Below, one piece after another: positions 1-7,943 of a stretch of DNA of 64,000 bases. Every line of letters begins with the position of its first letter. Position 1 is the first letter of the stretch. A program made the position numbers and the translations under genes. The notes below the pieces were generated by a model. That model was not told the origin of the DNA and searched no databases. It worked only from the letters and a program-made list of their open reading frames with translations. Source of the stretch: Chengkuizengella marina (lineage in GTDB: Bacteria > Bacillota > Bacilli > Paenibacillales > KCTC-33759); NCBI RefSeq assembly GCF_009910845.1, contig NZ_SIJB01000030.1, positions 1-64,000 on the forward strand. Reading direction: 5' to 3'.

Positions 1-2
1 TA

Positions 3-71
3 GTTCCATATGATTTTAGAAGACAACAATCAAATGTACTTACTGGGAATCCTAACATTTATGGGCTTTGA
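3..71 (+). CDS. Possible 3' end of an upstream gene
   Basis: A frame open from the left edge ends in TGA at 69-71, 30 bases before a strong terminator hairpin, which is the position expected for a gene end. Only 22 residues are visible and no family is recognised. A second frame (stop 88-90) is also possible, but it carries a TAG at position 1. Weak call based on position only. Confidence 0.25.
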   Translation, partial: VPYDFRRQQSNVLTGNPNIYGL

Positions 72-100
72 ACAGTGTCGACAGTGATTAACATATTTTT

Positions 101-154
101 AAAACCAAGGCACTGGACTGTTTTATTGAGCAAGTTAAAAAGCCTTGGTTTTTT
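101..154 (+). terminator. Rho-independent terminator or attenuator before the methyltransferase
   Basis: Eleven-base arms AAAACCAAGGC (101-111) and GCCTTGGTTTT (142-152) pair around a 30-base loop and run into a T-tract. It lies only 26 bases before the methyltransferase start codon. It most likely ends the upstream gene, but it could act as an attenuator of the downstream one. Confidence 0.7.
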
Positions 155-179
155 ATATTTGAAAGGTGGATATATTAAA

Positions 180-929
180 ATGAATGAATTAAAATATCAA
201 GATTTCTATGACATAGTTGGAAAGGAAAATGGTTGGGATTTTAGTAAATTGAAGTGCACCTCAGAAGGAGTCAAATGGAATTTTTATGATGAAGTAATGA
301 AAAAGTGCAAAAGTTCAGAAATATTACTTGATATTGGTACAGGTGGAGGAGAAAGTGTATTGAAAATTTCCTCTTCAGTATATTTCGTAGTTGGAATAGA
401 TATATCTAGTGGAATGATGGAAACTGCTCAATCAAATCTAAGGAAATCAAATGTATCAAATGTACGGTTTTGCCAATTAGATTCAGATGATTTGCAATTC
501 CCTGTCGGTTTTTTTGATATAGTTTCATGTCGTCATGCTCCATTTAATTCAATAGAAATTTCAAAAGTATTAAAGAAGGACGGAATTTTTTTAACTCAAC
601 AAGTCAGTGAAGGTGATAAACTAAATCTTAAAACAGCATTTGGTCGAGGCCAATCATTTGGGGAAGAGGACGGAACATTAAAAGAGCGATATGTACAAGA
701 ACTAAAAGAAGCAGGTTTTTCTAATGTTCAAACATTCGATGAAAATGCTTTTGTATATTACGAAAGACCAGAAGACCTTATTTTTCTATTAAAACATACA
801 CCTATTATTCCTAGATTTGGAGAGGAAAAACAAGACTTAGATATATTGAGGAGCTTTATAGAAAAGAATAGTAATAGTAAAGGCATTTATTCAAATTCCA
901 AGCGTTTTCTCATAATAGCTACTAAATAA
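180..929 (+). CDS. Class I SAM-dependent methyltransferase
   Basis: A 249-residue soluble protein with the Rossmann-fold motif I LLDIGTGGG at residues 49-57, then an acidic strand end (VGID, about residue 75) that should hold the SAM ribose. This is the Methyltransf_11/25 pattern. The substrate is not predictable. The frame extends to 75, but that would translate the upstream terminator hairpin. The ATG at 180 has a Shine-Dalgarno-like AAAGGTGG upstream, so it is chosen. Monocistronic, followed by a copy of the dispersed palindromic repeat. Confidence 0.8.
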   Translation: MNELKYQDFYDIVGKENGWDFSKLKCTSEGVKWNFYDEVMKKCKSSEILLDIGTGGGESVLKISSSVYFVVGIDISSGMMETAQSNLRKSNVSNVRFCQLDSDDLQFPVGFFDIVSCRHAPFNSIEISKVLKKDGIFLTQQVSEGDKLNLKTAFGRGQSFGEEDGTLKERYVQELKEAGFSNVQTFDENAFVYYERPEDLIFLLKHTPIIPRFGEEKQDLDILRSFIEKNSNSKGIYSNSKRFLIIATK

Positions 930-963
930 AATATAATATCACATAGGATATTCTAAAGTTTAT

Positions 964-1030
964 CTTCAACAAAGTGGCGCTTTTCTCTAAGAGAAGCGCC
1001 TATCTTTATGATTCGTGCCATATTTTGAGA
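964..1030 (+). repeat. Nested-palindrome repeat, copy 1
   Basis: TTCAACAAAGTGG ... inner hairpin GGCGCTTTTCTCT/AGAGAAGCGCC ... GCCATATTTTGA. It lies between two convergent genes (methyltransferase + and XRE -), so it may also serve as a terminator. It is one of the best preserved inner hairpins. Confidence 0.85.
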
Positions 1031-1064
1031 TTAGTGAATACCTCGTAACATTATATTTAATATT

Positions 1065-1325
1065 TCATTCTTCCCTATGTATCCCAAGCAACCAGTCTAC
1101 ACTTACATCAAATATATAAGCTATCTTAATCAACATATCAATATCAGGCAATTTATCTCCATTTTCATATGCTGTTAGTGTCGAAAAATCAATATCTAAA
1201 TGATTAGCTAACTCCTCACATGTTTTATCGTTTCTTTTAATCAACCATTTTATATTGTTTAATAAAATGGTTTGTATCTCCTCTGAATTTCTTTTATACA
1301 ACCTTTTACCCCTTTTCTTTTTCAT
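1065..1325 (-). CDS. XRE-family helix-turn-helix transcriptional regulator
   Basis: A small DNA-binding protein. Its C-terminal two thirds form a Cro/CI-type five-helix domain: a TCEELANHLDIDFSTLTAYE recognition region, then DIDMLIKIAYIFDVSVDWLLG, the usual XRE ending. The N-terminus is basic (KKKRGKRLYKRN). The start is uncertain: 1325 gives a clean MKKKRG start without a good ribosome site, and the frame is open to an ATG at 1382. The gene stands alone, so its target is unknown; autoregulation is common in this family. Confidence 0.8.
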   Translation of the reverse strand: MKKKRGKRLYKRNSEEIQTILLNNIKWLIKRNDKTCEELANHLDIDFSTLTAYENGDKLPDIDMLIKIAYIFDVSVDWLLGIHREE

Positions 1326-1382
1326 TATGCGTATTATTATAACTTTCATAATTACAATCGAGGAATAATCTATACATACCAT

Positions 1383-2049
1383 TCTTCTAGTCCATGAAAC
1401 CCACTTTTGGAAAACATAGCCAACAAATTATTATAAATACCAAAAAAATTATTTTTATAAACTTTAGGAGTATCTGTAAATGTTGTAAGACTGACATGAA
1501 ATAAGTACTAAGAGGAGTGGCTATCTTATATAAGTCCATGTCACTTCTCATTTCAATCGATTTGGGATGTATAACATTGATTTAGATCGAAAACCATCTG
1601 AACTTCCATTTGCGTTTCCAGCTAAATAGTAGGATTTATTAGTGGGGTAGTACTAAAATACAGCGAACGTGATTTCAAAAAGAATGATCAAAACTTCATG
1701 AATTAGTCATGGAGCAAAATTAGTAGTGAACAAGTAGAGTTTATGGAAGTTTATTCTTAGATACATATATAGAAGCATTGCAATGGTTTAAAGAAGTAGT
1801 AAAGAATCATATGGAATGTTATACCCTTTTGAAGAAGATACAACGTTGTTTTAAATTTGATTCAATAAATTACCACATCAAATTACATATTACCACTACC
1901 ATATAGGAGTCAATCCATTATATAATACTTATGTTAGTTTTTGTAAACTAACAATTTATTGAAATACATTTGCACATGAATATGATATGTCCGTTAAACC
2001 ATTATCAATTTAATAATATAATTGGTTATTTTTACATGGAACCTTGCTA
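1383..2049. other. Gene-free stretch with decayed coding debris
   Basis: No intact frame. Short stretches read like protein (for example around 1765-1815 and 1890-1930 on the + strand) but are broken by stops in every frame, suggesting an old pseudogene whose family I cannot name. Confidence 0.4.
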
Positions 2050-2100
2050 TTGACAATATAATATTACGATTGTAATATGAATATATATTACGCGCGTAAT
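2050..2100 (+). promoter_or_regulatory. Sigma-A promoter with two BlaI-type operators
   Basis: TTGACA (2050-2055), a 17-base spacer and TAATAT (2073-2078) form a near-consensus promoter. Two perfect palindromes of the same design follow: ATTAC-GATT-GTAAT (2063-2076, overlapping the -10) and ATTAC-GCGC-GTAAT (2087-2100). Their centres are 24 bp apart, just over two helical turns. BlaI/MecI/CopY repressors bind TAC/GTA dyads of this kind. These are very likely the autoregulatory operators of the repressor encoded next. Confidence 0.85.
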
Positions 2101-2124
2101 ATTATAGTTAAGGAGGTGTTTCAT

Positions 2125-2514
2125 ATGGATACGAATCAATCAAAAATATCGGATGCTGAATGGAGAATCATGGAGGAGGTATGGCAAGATGCTCCCCTAA
2201 CTTCAGCTGAAATTATTGATCAACTAAAAGATACAACAGAGTGGAACCCTAAAACTATTCACACTTTAATTAACCGTTTAGTATCAAAAGAAGTGTTGGG
2301 TGTGAAAAGGGAAGGTCGTTTTAAACAATTTTACCCTTTAGTCTCTGCTGAGGAATGCCGTAAAAGTGAAACGACATCATTTTTAAAGAAGATCTTTGCG
2401 GGTTCACGTCAAATGTTTATTTTAAATTTTATTAAAAATGAAAATTTATCGAAAAAAGAAATAGAAGAACTAAGAGAGGTTCTGAATCAAAAACAGGAAG
2501 AAGATAATTCTTAA
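2125..2514 (+). CDS. BlaI/MecI/CopY-family transcriptional repressor
   Basis: 129 residues. Winged-helix PF03965 pattern: ISDAEWRIMEEVW at the N-terminus, then WNPKTIHTLINRLVSKEVL as the recognition helix and an acidic dimerisation tail. These repressors bind dyads as dimers and are inactivated by proteolysis triggered by an M56 membrane protease, which is encoded 50 bases downstream. ATG 2125 is chosen because AAGGAGG lies 8 bases upstream; the frame-initial ATG at 2077 lies within the promoter -10/operator region. The two operators upstream indicate negative autoregulation. Confidence 0.92.
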   Translation: MDTNQSKISDAEWRIMEEVWQDAPLTSAEIIDQLKDTTEWNPKTIHTLINRLVSKEVLGVKREGRFKQFYPLVSAEECRKSETTSFLKKIFAGSRQMFILNFIKNENLSKKEIEELREVLNQKQEEDNS

Positions 2515-2564
2515 AAAATTTAATGATCGATTTCCGTACCTATATAAAAAAGTGTGGTGAAGAC

Positions 2565-3965
2565 ATGGATGTTCAAGACATCTTTTCATTTATTTTAAAA
2601 TTTTCTCTGATAGGGAGTATAATAGCCATTATCATTCTCTTTATAAAAAAAGTACTCAATAATAAACTTGCTGCTCATTGGCACTATTATATTTGGCTTT
2701 TATTAATCATCAGGCTTATGATTCCTTATAGTTTTGAAAGTTCATTGAGTATACCTAACTTGATTCCTTCAATGACGGAATATACTCTAAACAAATCTGT
2801 TCAAAATCCGGTAAAAGTAAGCGAACCTGTAACATTGACGTCTAATTTAAATAAAGAAAACATCGTTGTAGGAGATGAGCATTCAACCTTTACAAGTCAC
2901 ACTGGAAACCAGTCAGAAGTTAGTTCTTCCATTTTTAACATATTAGGTATGGTGTGGATCATGGGTGCTGTGGTTATGTTTTTATTCATTTTGATGGTAA
3001 ATATACAATATAACTGGAGATTATCCAAAAAAGAAAGATGTAAAGACGAGGAGATATTAACACTTATAGATAAATGTAAAGAAGAATTAAATGTACGTAC
3101 CAATGTACAGATCATCTATGATGACAAGATAGAATCACCTTCAATAACAGGTTTTTTTGTACCTAAAATTAGTATTTCAAAAAAGTTATTTGAAAGCTTA
3201 TCAAGAAATGAAAAGAAGTATGTATTATTGCATGAATTAACTCATATTAAAAAAAAGGATATCCTGATTCATTGGATGAGTATGGTCGTACAAACCATTC
3301 ATTGGTTTAATCCCATCATTTGGTATAGCTTTTATAAGATGAGAAAAGATTGTGAATTATCCTGTGATGCTTCTATCTTATCACGTCTAAAAAAAGACGA
3401 ACAAATTGTGTACGGAAATACGTTATTAAATGTTTTAGAAAGAGTATCAAAACCAACCGTCATTCCCTGTTCTATAGGAATGTCCGCTAGTAAGTCAGAT
3501 ATGAGATCAAGGATGGAGAGAATTAATATGTTTAAAAAACAATCAAGGAAATGGATTATTTTCTCAAGTCTGTTAGCCCTAGGAATCATCATTTGGGGAT
3601 TCACAGCATTTGGAACGTTTAATTCAGCAAATACACCAGAGTTTGTTGATTTACAAGGAAACAGTTACGTTGAGGAGAAACAATTAGAGTTAATTATAGA
3701 AAAGATCAAAAGACTTCAGCTTCAAAATGGAGAATACGTCTATGATATCTTCAATGATAATTTCATTAATCCAGAATGGATTATTGCCAGTCTAGATAGT
3801 TCTGTATTTCATTTTAAAGGCACTTATCAAAACAAAGAGTATTATATTGATTTCTATGATTGGGATCGTAGGTGGATGGAAATTAAAGTAAATAATAAGG
3901 AAGTAAGTAAAAGTGAGTTAGGTGATTACTTTGATAATCTAATCAACGAATTAACTAAAAACTAA
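2565..3965 (+). CDS. M56 membrane zinc metallopeptidase, BlaR1/MecR1-like antirepressor without a beta-lactam sensor
   Basis: About 466 residues with N-terminal membrane segments and a cytoplasmic zinc protease domain: HELTH at 223-227 and the family signature DCELSCDA near 263-270 supplying the third ligand. A further membrane helix follows (about 330-349), then roughly 115 extracellular residues. BlaR1/MecR1 carry a penicillin-binding sensor of about 250 residues there; this tail is too short and shows no SxxK/SxN/KTG motifs, so another signal is sensed. It should cleave or destabilise the co-transcribed BlaI-type repressor. ATG 2565 has GGTGAAG upstream; the earlier ATG at 2523 has no site. 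Confidence 0.88.
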   Translation: MDVQDIFSFILKFSLIGSIIAIIILFIKKVLNNKLAAHWHYYIWLLLIIRLMIPYSFESSLSIPNLIPSMTEYTLNKSVQNPVKVSEPVTLTSNLNKENIVVGDEHSTFTSHTGNQSEVSSSIFNILGMVWIMGAVVMFLFILMVNIQYNWRLSKKERCKDEEILTLIDKCKEELNVRTNVQIIYDDKIESPSITGFFVPKISISKKLFESLSRNEKKYVLLHELTHIKKKDILIHWMSMVVQTIHWFNPIIWYSFYKMRKDCELSCDASILSRLKKDEQIVYGNTLLNVLERVSKPTVIPCSIGMSASKSDMRSRMERINMFKKQSRKWIIFSSLLALGIIIWGFTAFGTFNSANTPEFVDLQGNSYVEEKQLELIIEKIKRLQLQNGEYVYDIFNDNFINPEWIIASLDSSVFHFKGTYQNKEYYIDFYDWDRRWMEIKVNNKEVSKSELGDYFDNLINELTKN

Positions 3966-4040
3966 TCTGATTTAAATTTAATTTATTAAGGTGAATCTGG
4001 ACTAAATAAGCAGAAGATGAAATATTTATGGTTTTAAAAT

Positions 4041-4120
4041 AAAGTTGCACCGTTTATAAAAAAGACGAACTGTTTAAAATAAAGTTAAACCGTTTAAAAA
4101 AAAGATTCACCGAAATATTT
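4041..4120 (+). repeat. Imperfect 20-bp tandem repeat
   Basis: Four degenerate units of about 20 bp built around AAAGTTNNACCGTTTANAAA follow each other after the M56 gene. They have no coding potential. The function is unknown: replication slippage debris or a protein-binding array. Confidence 0.55.
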
Positions 4121-4198
4121 TATTAGTAAAGCAGTTTTGTTAAAATGAATAAGTTTTTATAAAAACGAATATTGTTTTTCTATAATAGTGGAGAAGTG

Positions 4199-4396
4199 AT
4201 GAAAGATCTTGTATTTTATTCAATGGCATTTATAGGAGTTTTAATCATCTTTATTAGCGTTATTAATATGTTCATTATAGACATGAAAAATAAGCAGAAT
4301 AATCAAAAGAAAAGTAAATCAAGACATATAAAATTAGCTGTTTTTGGATTTATTGTTTTTGTATTATCCCGTATATTACATGGACAAATTCTTTAA
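4199..4396 (+). CDS. Small membrane protein of unknown function
   Basis: 65 residues with two hydrophobic helices (about 3-25 and 44-62) joined by a strongly basic loop (KNKQNNQKKSKSR), so the loop probably faces the cytoplasm. GGAGAAGTG sits immediately before ATG 4199. The gene lies behind the BlaI/M56 pair with a 230-base gap, so co-transcription is possible but not shown. It is followed by a clear terminator. No family recognised. Confidence 0.6.
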   Translation: MKDLVFYSMAFIGVLIIFISVINMFIIDMKNKQNNQKKSKSRHIKLAVFGFIVFVLSRILHGQIL

Positions 4397-4446
4397 AGTG
4401 TAGGTTTGAAATAAAGCTTGACTAAATGTATAAAAGATTGAATAAC

Positions 4447-4481
4447 ACTCATGAATTAGAATGTGATTCATGAGTTTTTTT
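4447..4481 (+). terminator. Rho-independent terminator
   Basis: ACTCATGAAT pairs with ATTCATGAGT around a 9-base loop, followed by seven T. An almost identical sequence, including loop and flank, occurs at 55694-55724, so this terminator is itself a repeated element. Confidence 0.85.
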
Positions 4482-4491
4482 AACTCTTATA

Positions 4492-4516
4492 TTCAACAAT
4501 TGGGCCATATTATGGA
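4492..4516 (+). repeat. Deleted copy of the nested-palindrome repeat
   Basis: TTCAACAATTGGGCCATATTATGGA joins the two outer arms directly; the inner hairpin is missing. It looks like a deletion between the arms. Confidence 0.5.
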
Positions 4517-4647
4517 TGTAGGGAAGTCAAATAAAAAAATGGATTAAAAAGGAAAAATAATTATCTAGTTTTATGTTGACAATCCAATTAAGTTAATGCA
4601 ATACTAATGATTTAAAAAGTATAAAGTGTAACGTTTGGGAGGGAAAT

Positions 4648-5139
4648 ATGAATTTCTTTGAATTATTGTGGGCATATCTACTTGTGTTTATATTCTCTGC
4701 GATCCCTTTGTTTGAAGCATATGCAGTGATTCCCATTGCCATTGTTGCTGGTTTATCGCCTATACCTGTTGTGATCATAGGGTTATCAGGGAATATTTTA
4801 ACCGTATTTTTGTTGATTTTATTTATTGAGAAGATTAAAGAGTGGAGAAATAAGAAAAATAAAAAACAAAAGGTTACTAATAAGCGTTCCTTAAGAGCAG
4901 AAAAACTATGGAAGAGATATGGTTTGATCGGGCTTACCCTCATCGGACCTCTATTAGTAGGTAGTCATCTTACGTCTTTCATGAGCCTTGTATTCGGGGG
5001 AACTAAAACAAAAACATTATATTGGATGATTATTAGTATCACGATGTGGAGTCTTCTTTTTTCAATTTTAACCTATTTTGGTGTCAATATGTTTTTACCA
5101 GAGAGTGATGGGTTTCTAATTAAATATTTCAATAACTAA
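4648..5139 (+). CDS. Small multidrug export-type membrane protein (COG2426)
   Basis: 163 residues with four or five hydrophobic segments. The N-terminal half has the conserved AIPLFEAYAVIP and GNILTV elements of the 'putative small multi-drug export protein' family (PF06695). A basic cytoplasmic loop (about 62-85) precedes GPLLVGSHLTSFMSLVFG. The transport role is inferred in the literature and weakly supported; the substrate is unknown. GGGAGGG lies 5 bases before the ATG. Single gene. Confidence 0.8.
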   Translation: MNFFELLWAYLLVFIFSAIPLFEAYAVIPIAIVAGLSPIPVVIIGLSGNILTVFLLILFIEKIKEWRNKKNKKQKVTNKRSLRAEKLWKRYGLIGLTLIGPLLVGSHLTSFMSLVFGGTKTKTLYWMIISITMWSLLFSILTYFGVNMFLPESDGFLIKYFNN

Positions 5140-5191
5140 ACGTGTTATTTTTTGGGGAGTTAAATCAAATTTTTTGACCGTGGCTTATTAT

Positions 5192-5300
5192 TTTCAACAC
5201 TCTGGCGCTTTTCTCTAAGAGAAGCGTCTTTCTTTATGGTAAGGGCTATATTGTGGAAGAAGAGATTTATACCTCATTAGAAGTGAAAATTGAATAGACA
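5192..5300 (+). repeat. Nested-palindrome repeat with 3' tail
   Basis: TTCAACACTCTGGCGCTTTTC ... GAGAAGCGTC ... GGGCTATATTGTGGAAGAA, continuing into a decayed version of the tail (CTCATTAGAAGTGAAAATTG). Confidence 0.75.
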
Positions 5301-5534
5301 CTAAGATATAAAGAAAAGAGTTCGCATAGTTGCATTCATAGGATTAATGCAAGATAACAAACAAAATGTATAGGCACTTAATCAAAAAGTGAAAGAGTAG
5401 GAATAAATATAATGTGACATAGTTATTTTGCTATTATATGATTACATTGGTCAAATATAGTTAAACAAATATACAGGAGTGATAAAGCATGTAAATAGTA
5501 GGTGTTTTTTATGTTTAATTATATTAATATTAAA

Positions 5535-5818
5535 GTGGAAAAATTGTTTATGATGATTTTCAAATTGATACGAAATTACCATTGGAAAAACAGATAGATA
5601 ATTTTTGAAAGAAGACATGTTTCAAGTTGAATTTTTGAATAAGTATTTAATAGATATCGGCTGGTACTATTAATGGTATGTTTATCATTTATATCATTAA
5701 AGAATATAAATGAGAAGAACCATTGTATAAAGAAAGTTGTAGAAGTATTGAGGAATTAAAGCAATATGCAATATTTAGTTACTGTATAGATATTATAGAA
5801 AATCAACTAAATACTTAA
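5535..5818 (+). pseudogene. Decayed gene, paralogue of the fragment at 19507-19750
   Basis: Reads (V)YDDFQID..MFQVEFLNKYLIDIGW..IIKEY..PLYKESCRSIEELK with several frame changes and stops. The same residues appear in the fragment at 19507-19750, so one ancestral gene left two remnants 14 kb apart. The family is not identified; the short acidic style resembles immunity proteins of polymorphic toxin systems, which is inference only. Confidence 0.6.
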
Positions 5819-5837
5819 GAATTATGAACAAATCATA

Positions 5838-5903
5838 TGCAATACGGTGCTTTTCTCTAAGAGAAATGCCTTTCTTTATGATTTAAGCCAGATTGTGAAA
5901 GAC
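5838..5903 (+). repeat. Nested-palindrome repeat
   Basis: GCAATACGGTGCTTTTCTC/GAGAAATGCC core with the CTTTATGATT spacer and AGCCAGATTGTGAAAGA outer arm. It directly follows the pseudogene. Confidence 0.7.
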
Positions 5904-6051
5904 CAAACTATTTTTATTTTTAAAGGATAAAAAAGAAGATGTGAAAATTTAACCTGATACAGTAATATAAACATATGTGCAAGGAGAAGGGAGAGTTTTT
6001 AAGATGTTCAAGATTTTCCGTTCATTATATCAGAGTTGTGCAAAATAAAAC

Positions 6052-6104
6052 AAGAGAAAGTCCATAGAGTCCGAATGATTAGATTCCATGGATTTCTCTT
6101 TTTA
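6052..6104 (+). terminator. Long stem-loop with T-tail
   Basis: AGAGAAAGTCCAT pairs with ATGGATTTCTCT and is followed by five T. It appears orphaned: no intact + gene precedes it. It could also limit leftward transcription. Confidence 0.6.
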
Positions 6105-6119
6105 ACATGTTTTTACACA

Positions 6120-6247
6120 TTAGCTTGGATGAGCTGTTTCATCCCTTCTTCATTTAGCGATTTGATCTATGCTTCGCATTTAAAACGTTCTGACTTTTGA
6201 TGAGAATTAAACCCTAAATGTTTGAGAAATACAGTAGCTTCTCTCTC
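6120..6247 (-). pseudogene. Fragment of an unidentified gene
   Basis: On the minus strand a frame reads VFLKHLGFNSHQKSERFKCEA, one TAG, then IKSLNEEGMKQLIQANV and a stop. It looks like a decayed C-terminus lying downstream of the ydeI-like gene. Family unknown. Confidence 0.3.
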
Positions 6248-6347
6248 CTAAAGATCAGGGAAACAATACACCCAGATTTATGCAGTACCCAAAACCCTTT
6301 TAACGATTCCTTTGTTATTTTTCTTTCCTTATTCTGTAATATTTTTA

Positions 6348-6917
6348 TTATTTCTTTTGCAATGTTGGAATTTTTAGCCCTTCTTCAGATGAAGCGATCA
6401 ATATTCCAAGCCTTCTTAATCGTGTTTCTTCTTTCTTGGCGCTCATTACCCACCAGATAGAATCTCTTTTATAGGATGGTGCTAAATTAGTGAAGAATAA
6501 CCAGGCTGTTTGATTTGCCTTGATTTGTTCTTCATATTCTCTGGCAAGTTCCACGTTTCTTTGTTCAGAGGAATAGCCTTGTGCATCGGTTCTGTTGTTA
6601 AAGACGTGCATTCCTTCTGATCTCATCTTTCCAAGTTGTATTAGTGCTTTTACCTTCTTTACGTTCACAGAACTCCATACACTATTTACTTTGCGTGGAG
6701 TAAAGCGAATCTTATAGCTTTGTTTATCAATGGTTTTTCGTATACCGTCAATCCACCCAAAACAAAGAGCGGCATCTACTGATGCAGACCAAGTAAGGTT
6801 TGCAGGCCCTGTACTTATCCTGAAATAGCCTACCCAAATTTCACTAGCTTCAGCATGATGTTCTTCTAACCAATCGTTAAACTCTTCTTGGTTGTTGAAA
6901 AAAATTACATCTCCCAT
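6348..6917 (-). CDS. YdeI/OmpD-associated family protein
   Basis: 189 residues from ATG 6917. Family pattern: N-terminal FFNNQEEFNDWLEEHHAEA, then SEIWVGYFRISTG, the ALCFGWIDG core, the basic RFTPRKVNSVWS segment and C-terminal WWVMSAKKEETRLRRLGILI. E. coli and Bacillus members are linked to bacteriocin or peptide tolerance, but the biochemical role is unknown. The start overlaps the 3' end of the hydrolase gene by 13 bases, so the two are co-transcribed and probably translationally coupled. Confidence 0.85.
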   Translation of the reverse strand: MGDVIFFNNQEEFNDWLEEHHAEASEIWVGYFRISTGPANLTWSASVDAALCFGWIDGIRKTIDKQSYKIRFTPRKVNSVWSSVNVKKVKALIQLGKMRSEGMHVFNNRTDAQGYSSEQRNVELAREYEEQIKANQTAWLFFTNLAPSYKRDSIWWVMSAKKEETRLRRLGILIASSEEGLKIPTLQKK

Positions 6918-7849
6918 TGTTCCAACCATTTTAAAATCGCTTGGTTTGTTTCTACTGGCTTTTCTTGCTGGATCCAATGACCGCAATCTAGATTTACCAC
7001 TTCAACATTGGGTACGAACTCTGTTAGTTTTTCAGACTTCGCGACCCCATCCCGGTCGCCATAGATCATAAGTGTAGGCTGTTGGATGATAGGGTTCACG
7101 TCCGCCAATAAGTGCCAGTTGCGATCAATGTTTCTGTACCAATTTATACTCCCCGTGAACCCTGCTGATTCGAAGGCAGAGACAAAAACAGACAGTTCAC
7201 TGTCACTCATTATGGGTTCACCGAATGGTGTTTCTTCTTTGGCGAGATTGATCAACGCCATACCAGGCTGAGGCTCTCTGAATGGCTCATTCTTTCGGTA
7301 CATGTTGCGAAGAAACTGGGATGTATCTTCTTCGAATACAGCGTCTGCGACACCTGGCTTTTGATTGAAGTGGACAAAATAGTGGTCAGCCCCAAACATA
7401 TCTTCTATGAACTCGACCCAGGGTTTTTCTCCTCGATCGAGGTAAGGCACGCTCAGGTTTATCACTTTATTTACACGGTTTGGGTGCAATAAAGTCAGTC
7501 CCCAAACGACAGTTGCACCCCAATCATGACCGACAAAGATAGCATCTTCGTATCCGTAGTGATCGAGAAGTGCGATGAGATCACCCGACAAGTGTTCAAT
7601 GTCATAATCGGTTACTTCAGTCGGACTGGATGAGTTGCCATAACCCCGTTGGTTTGGGACGATGACATGGTAGCCTGCGTCGACAAGGACGGGCACCTGA
7701 TGGCGCCAAGAAAAGGCATGTTCTGGCCAACCGTGACAAAGTACAATAGGTTTTCCTACATTTTGTTGGCCTGCTTCAAAGACTTCGAGTTCCACACCGT
7801 TGACTGAAATAAGGGTAGGGTTGGGAAAATCAGTTTTATTAATCATCAT
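6905..7849 (-). CDS. Alpha/beta hydrolase, epoxide hydrolase-like
   Basis: 314 residues. Oxyanion motif HGWPE at 39-43 and nucleophile elbow GHDWGA at 107-112 with aspartate 109, which is the epoxide hydrolase/haloalkane dehalogenase type rather than a serine esterase. The acid is probably in YGDRDG and the histidine in CGHW near the C-terminus. It likely opens an epoxide or similar ring in the cytoplasm; the substrate is not predictable. TAGGAGGTAAT precedes the start. First gene of a two-gene operon with the YdeI-type protein, downstream of a WYL regulator in the same direction. Confidence 0.88.
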   Translation of the reverse strand: MMINKTDFPNPTLISVNGVELEVFEAGQQNVGKPIVLCHGWPEHAFSWRHQVPVLVDAGYHVIVPNQRGYGNSSSPTEVTDYDIEHLSGDLIALLDHYGYEDAIFVGHDWGATVVWGLTLLHPNRVNKVINLSVPYLDRGEKPWVEFIEDMFGADHYFVHFNQKPGVADAVFEEDTSQFLRNMYRKNEPFREPQPGMALINLAKEETPFGEPIMSDSELSVFVSAFESAGFTGSINWYRNIDRNWHLLADVNPIIQQPTLMIYGDRDGVAKSEKLTEFVPNVEVVNLDCGHWIQQEKPVETNQAILKWLEQWEM

Positions 7850-7910
7850 ATTACCTCCTATACTAACTGTACTAAAAGACTGTTACAGTTAGCATAGTAG
7901 CATAGTGGTG

Positions 7911-7926
7911 TGACACTAGTATGTCA
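7911..7926 (-). promoter_or_regulatory. Candidate operator for the WYL regulator
   Basis: TGACACTAGTATGTCA has perfect arms TGACA/TGTCA and sits in the 94-base gap between the regulator gene and the hydrolase start. It is the only good dyad there. Binding by the neighbouring regulator is inference. Confidence 0.45.
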
Positions 7927-7943
7927 GGTTTGGAAAAATAATT

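Noticed and set aside
2050..3965. Beta-lactam resistance locus (blaI/blaR1 with beta-lactamase)
   Set aside because: The protease lacks the penicillin-binding sensor and no beta-lactamase gene is in the window.
6218..6460. 80-codon + frame
   Set aside because: Antisense to the YdeI-type gene for half its length and through debris for the rest.
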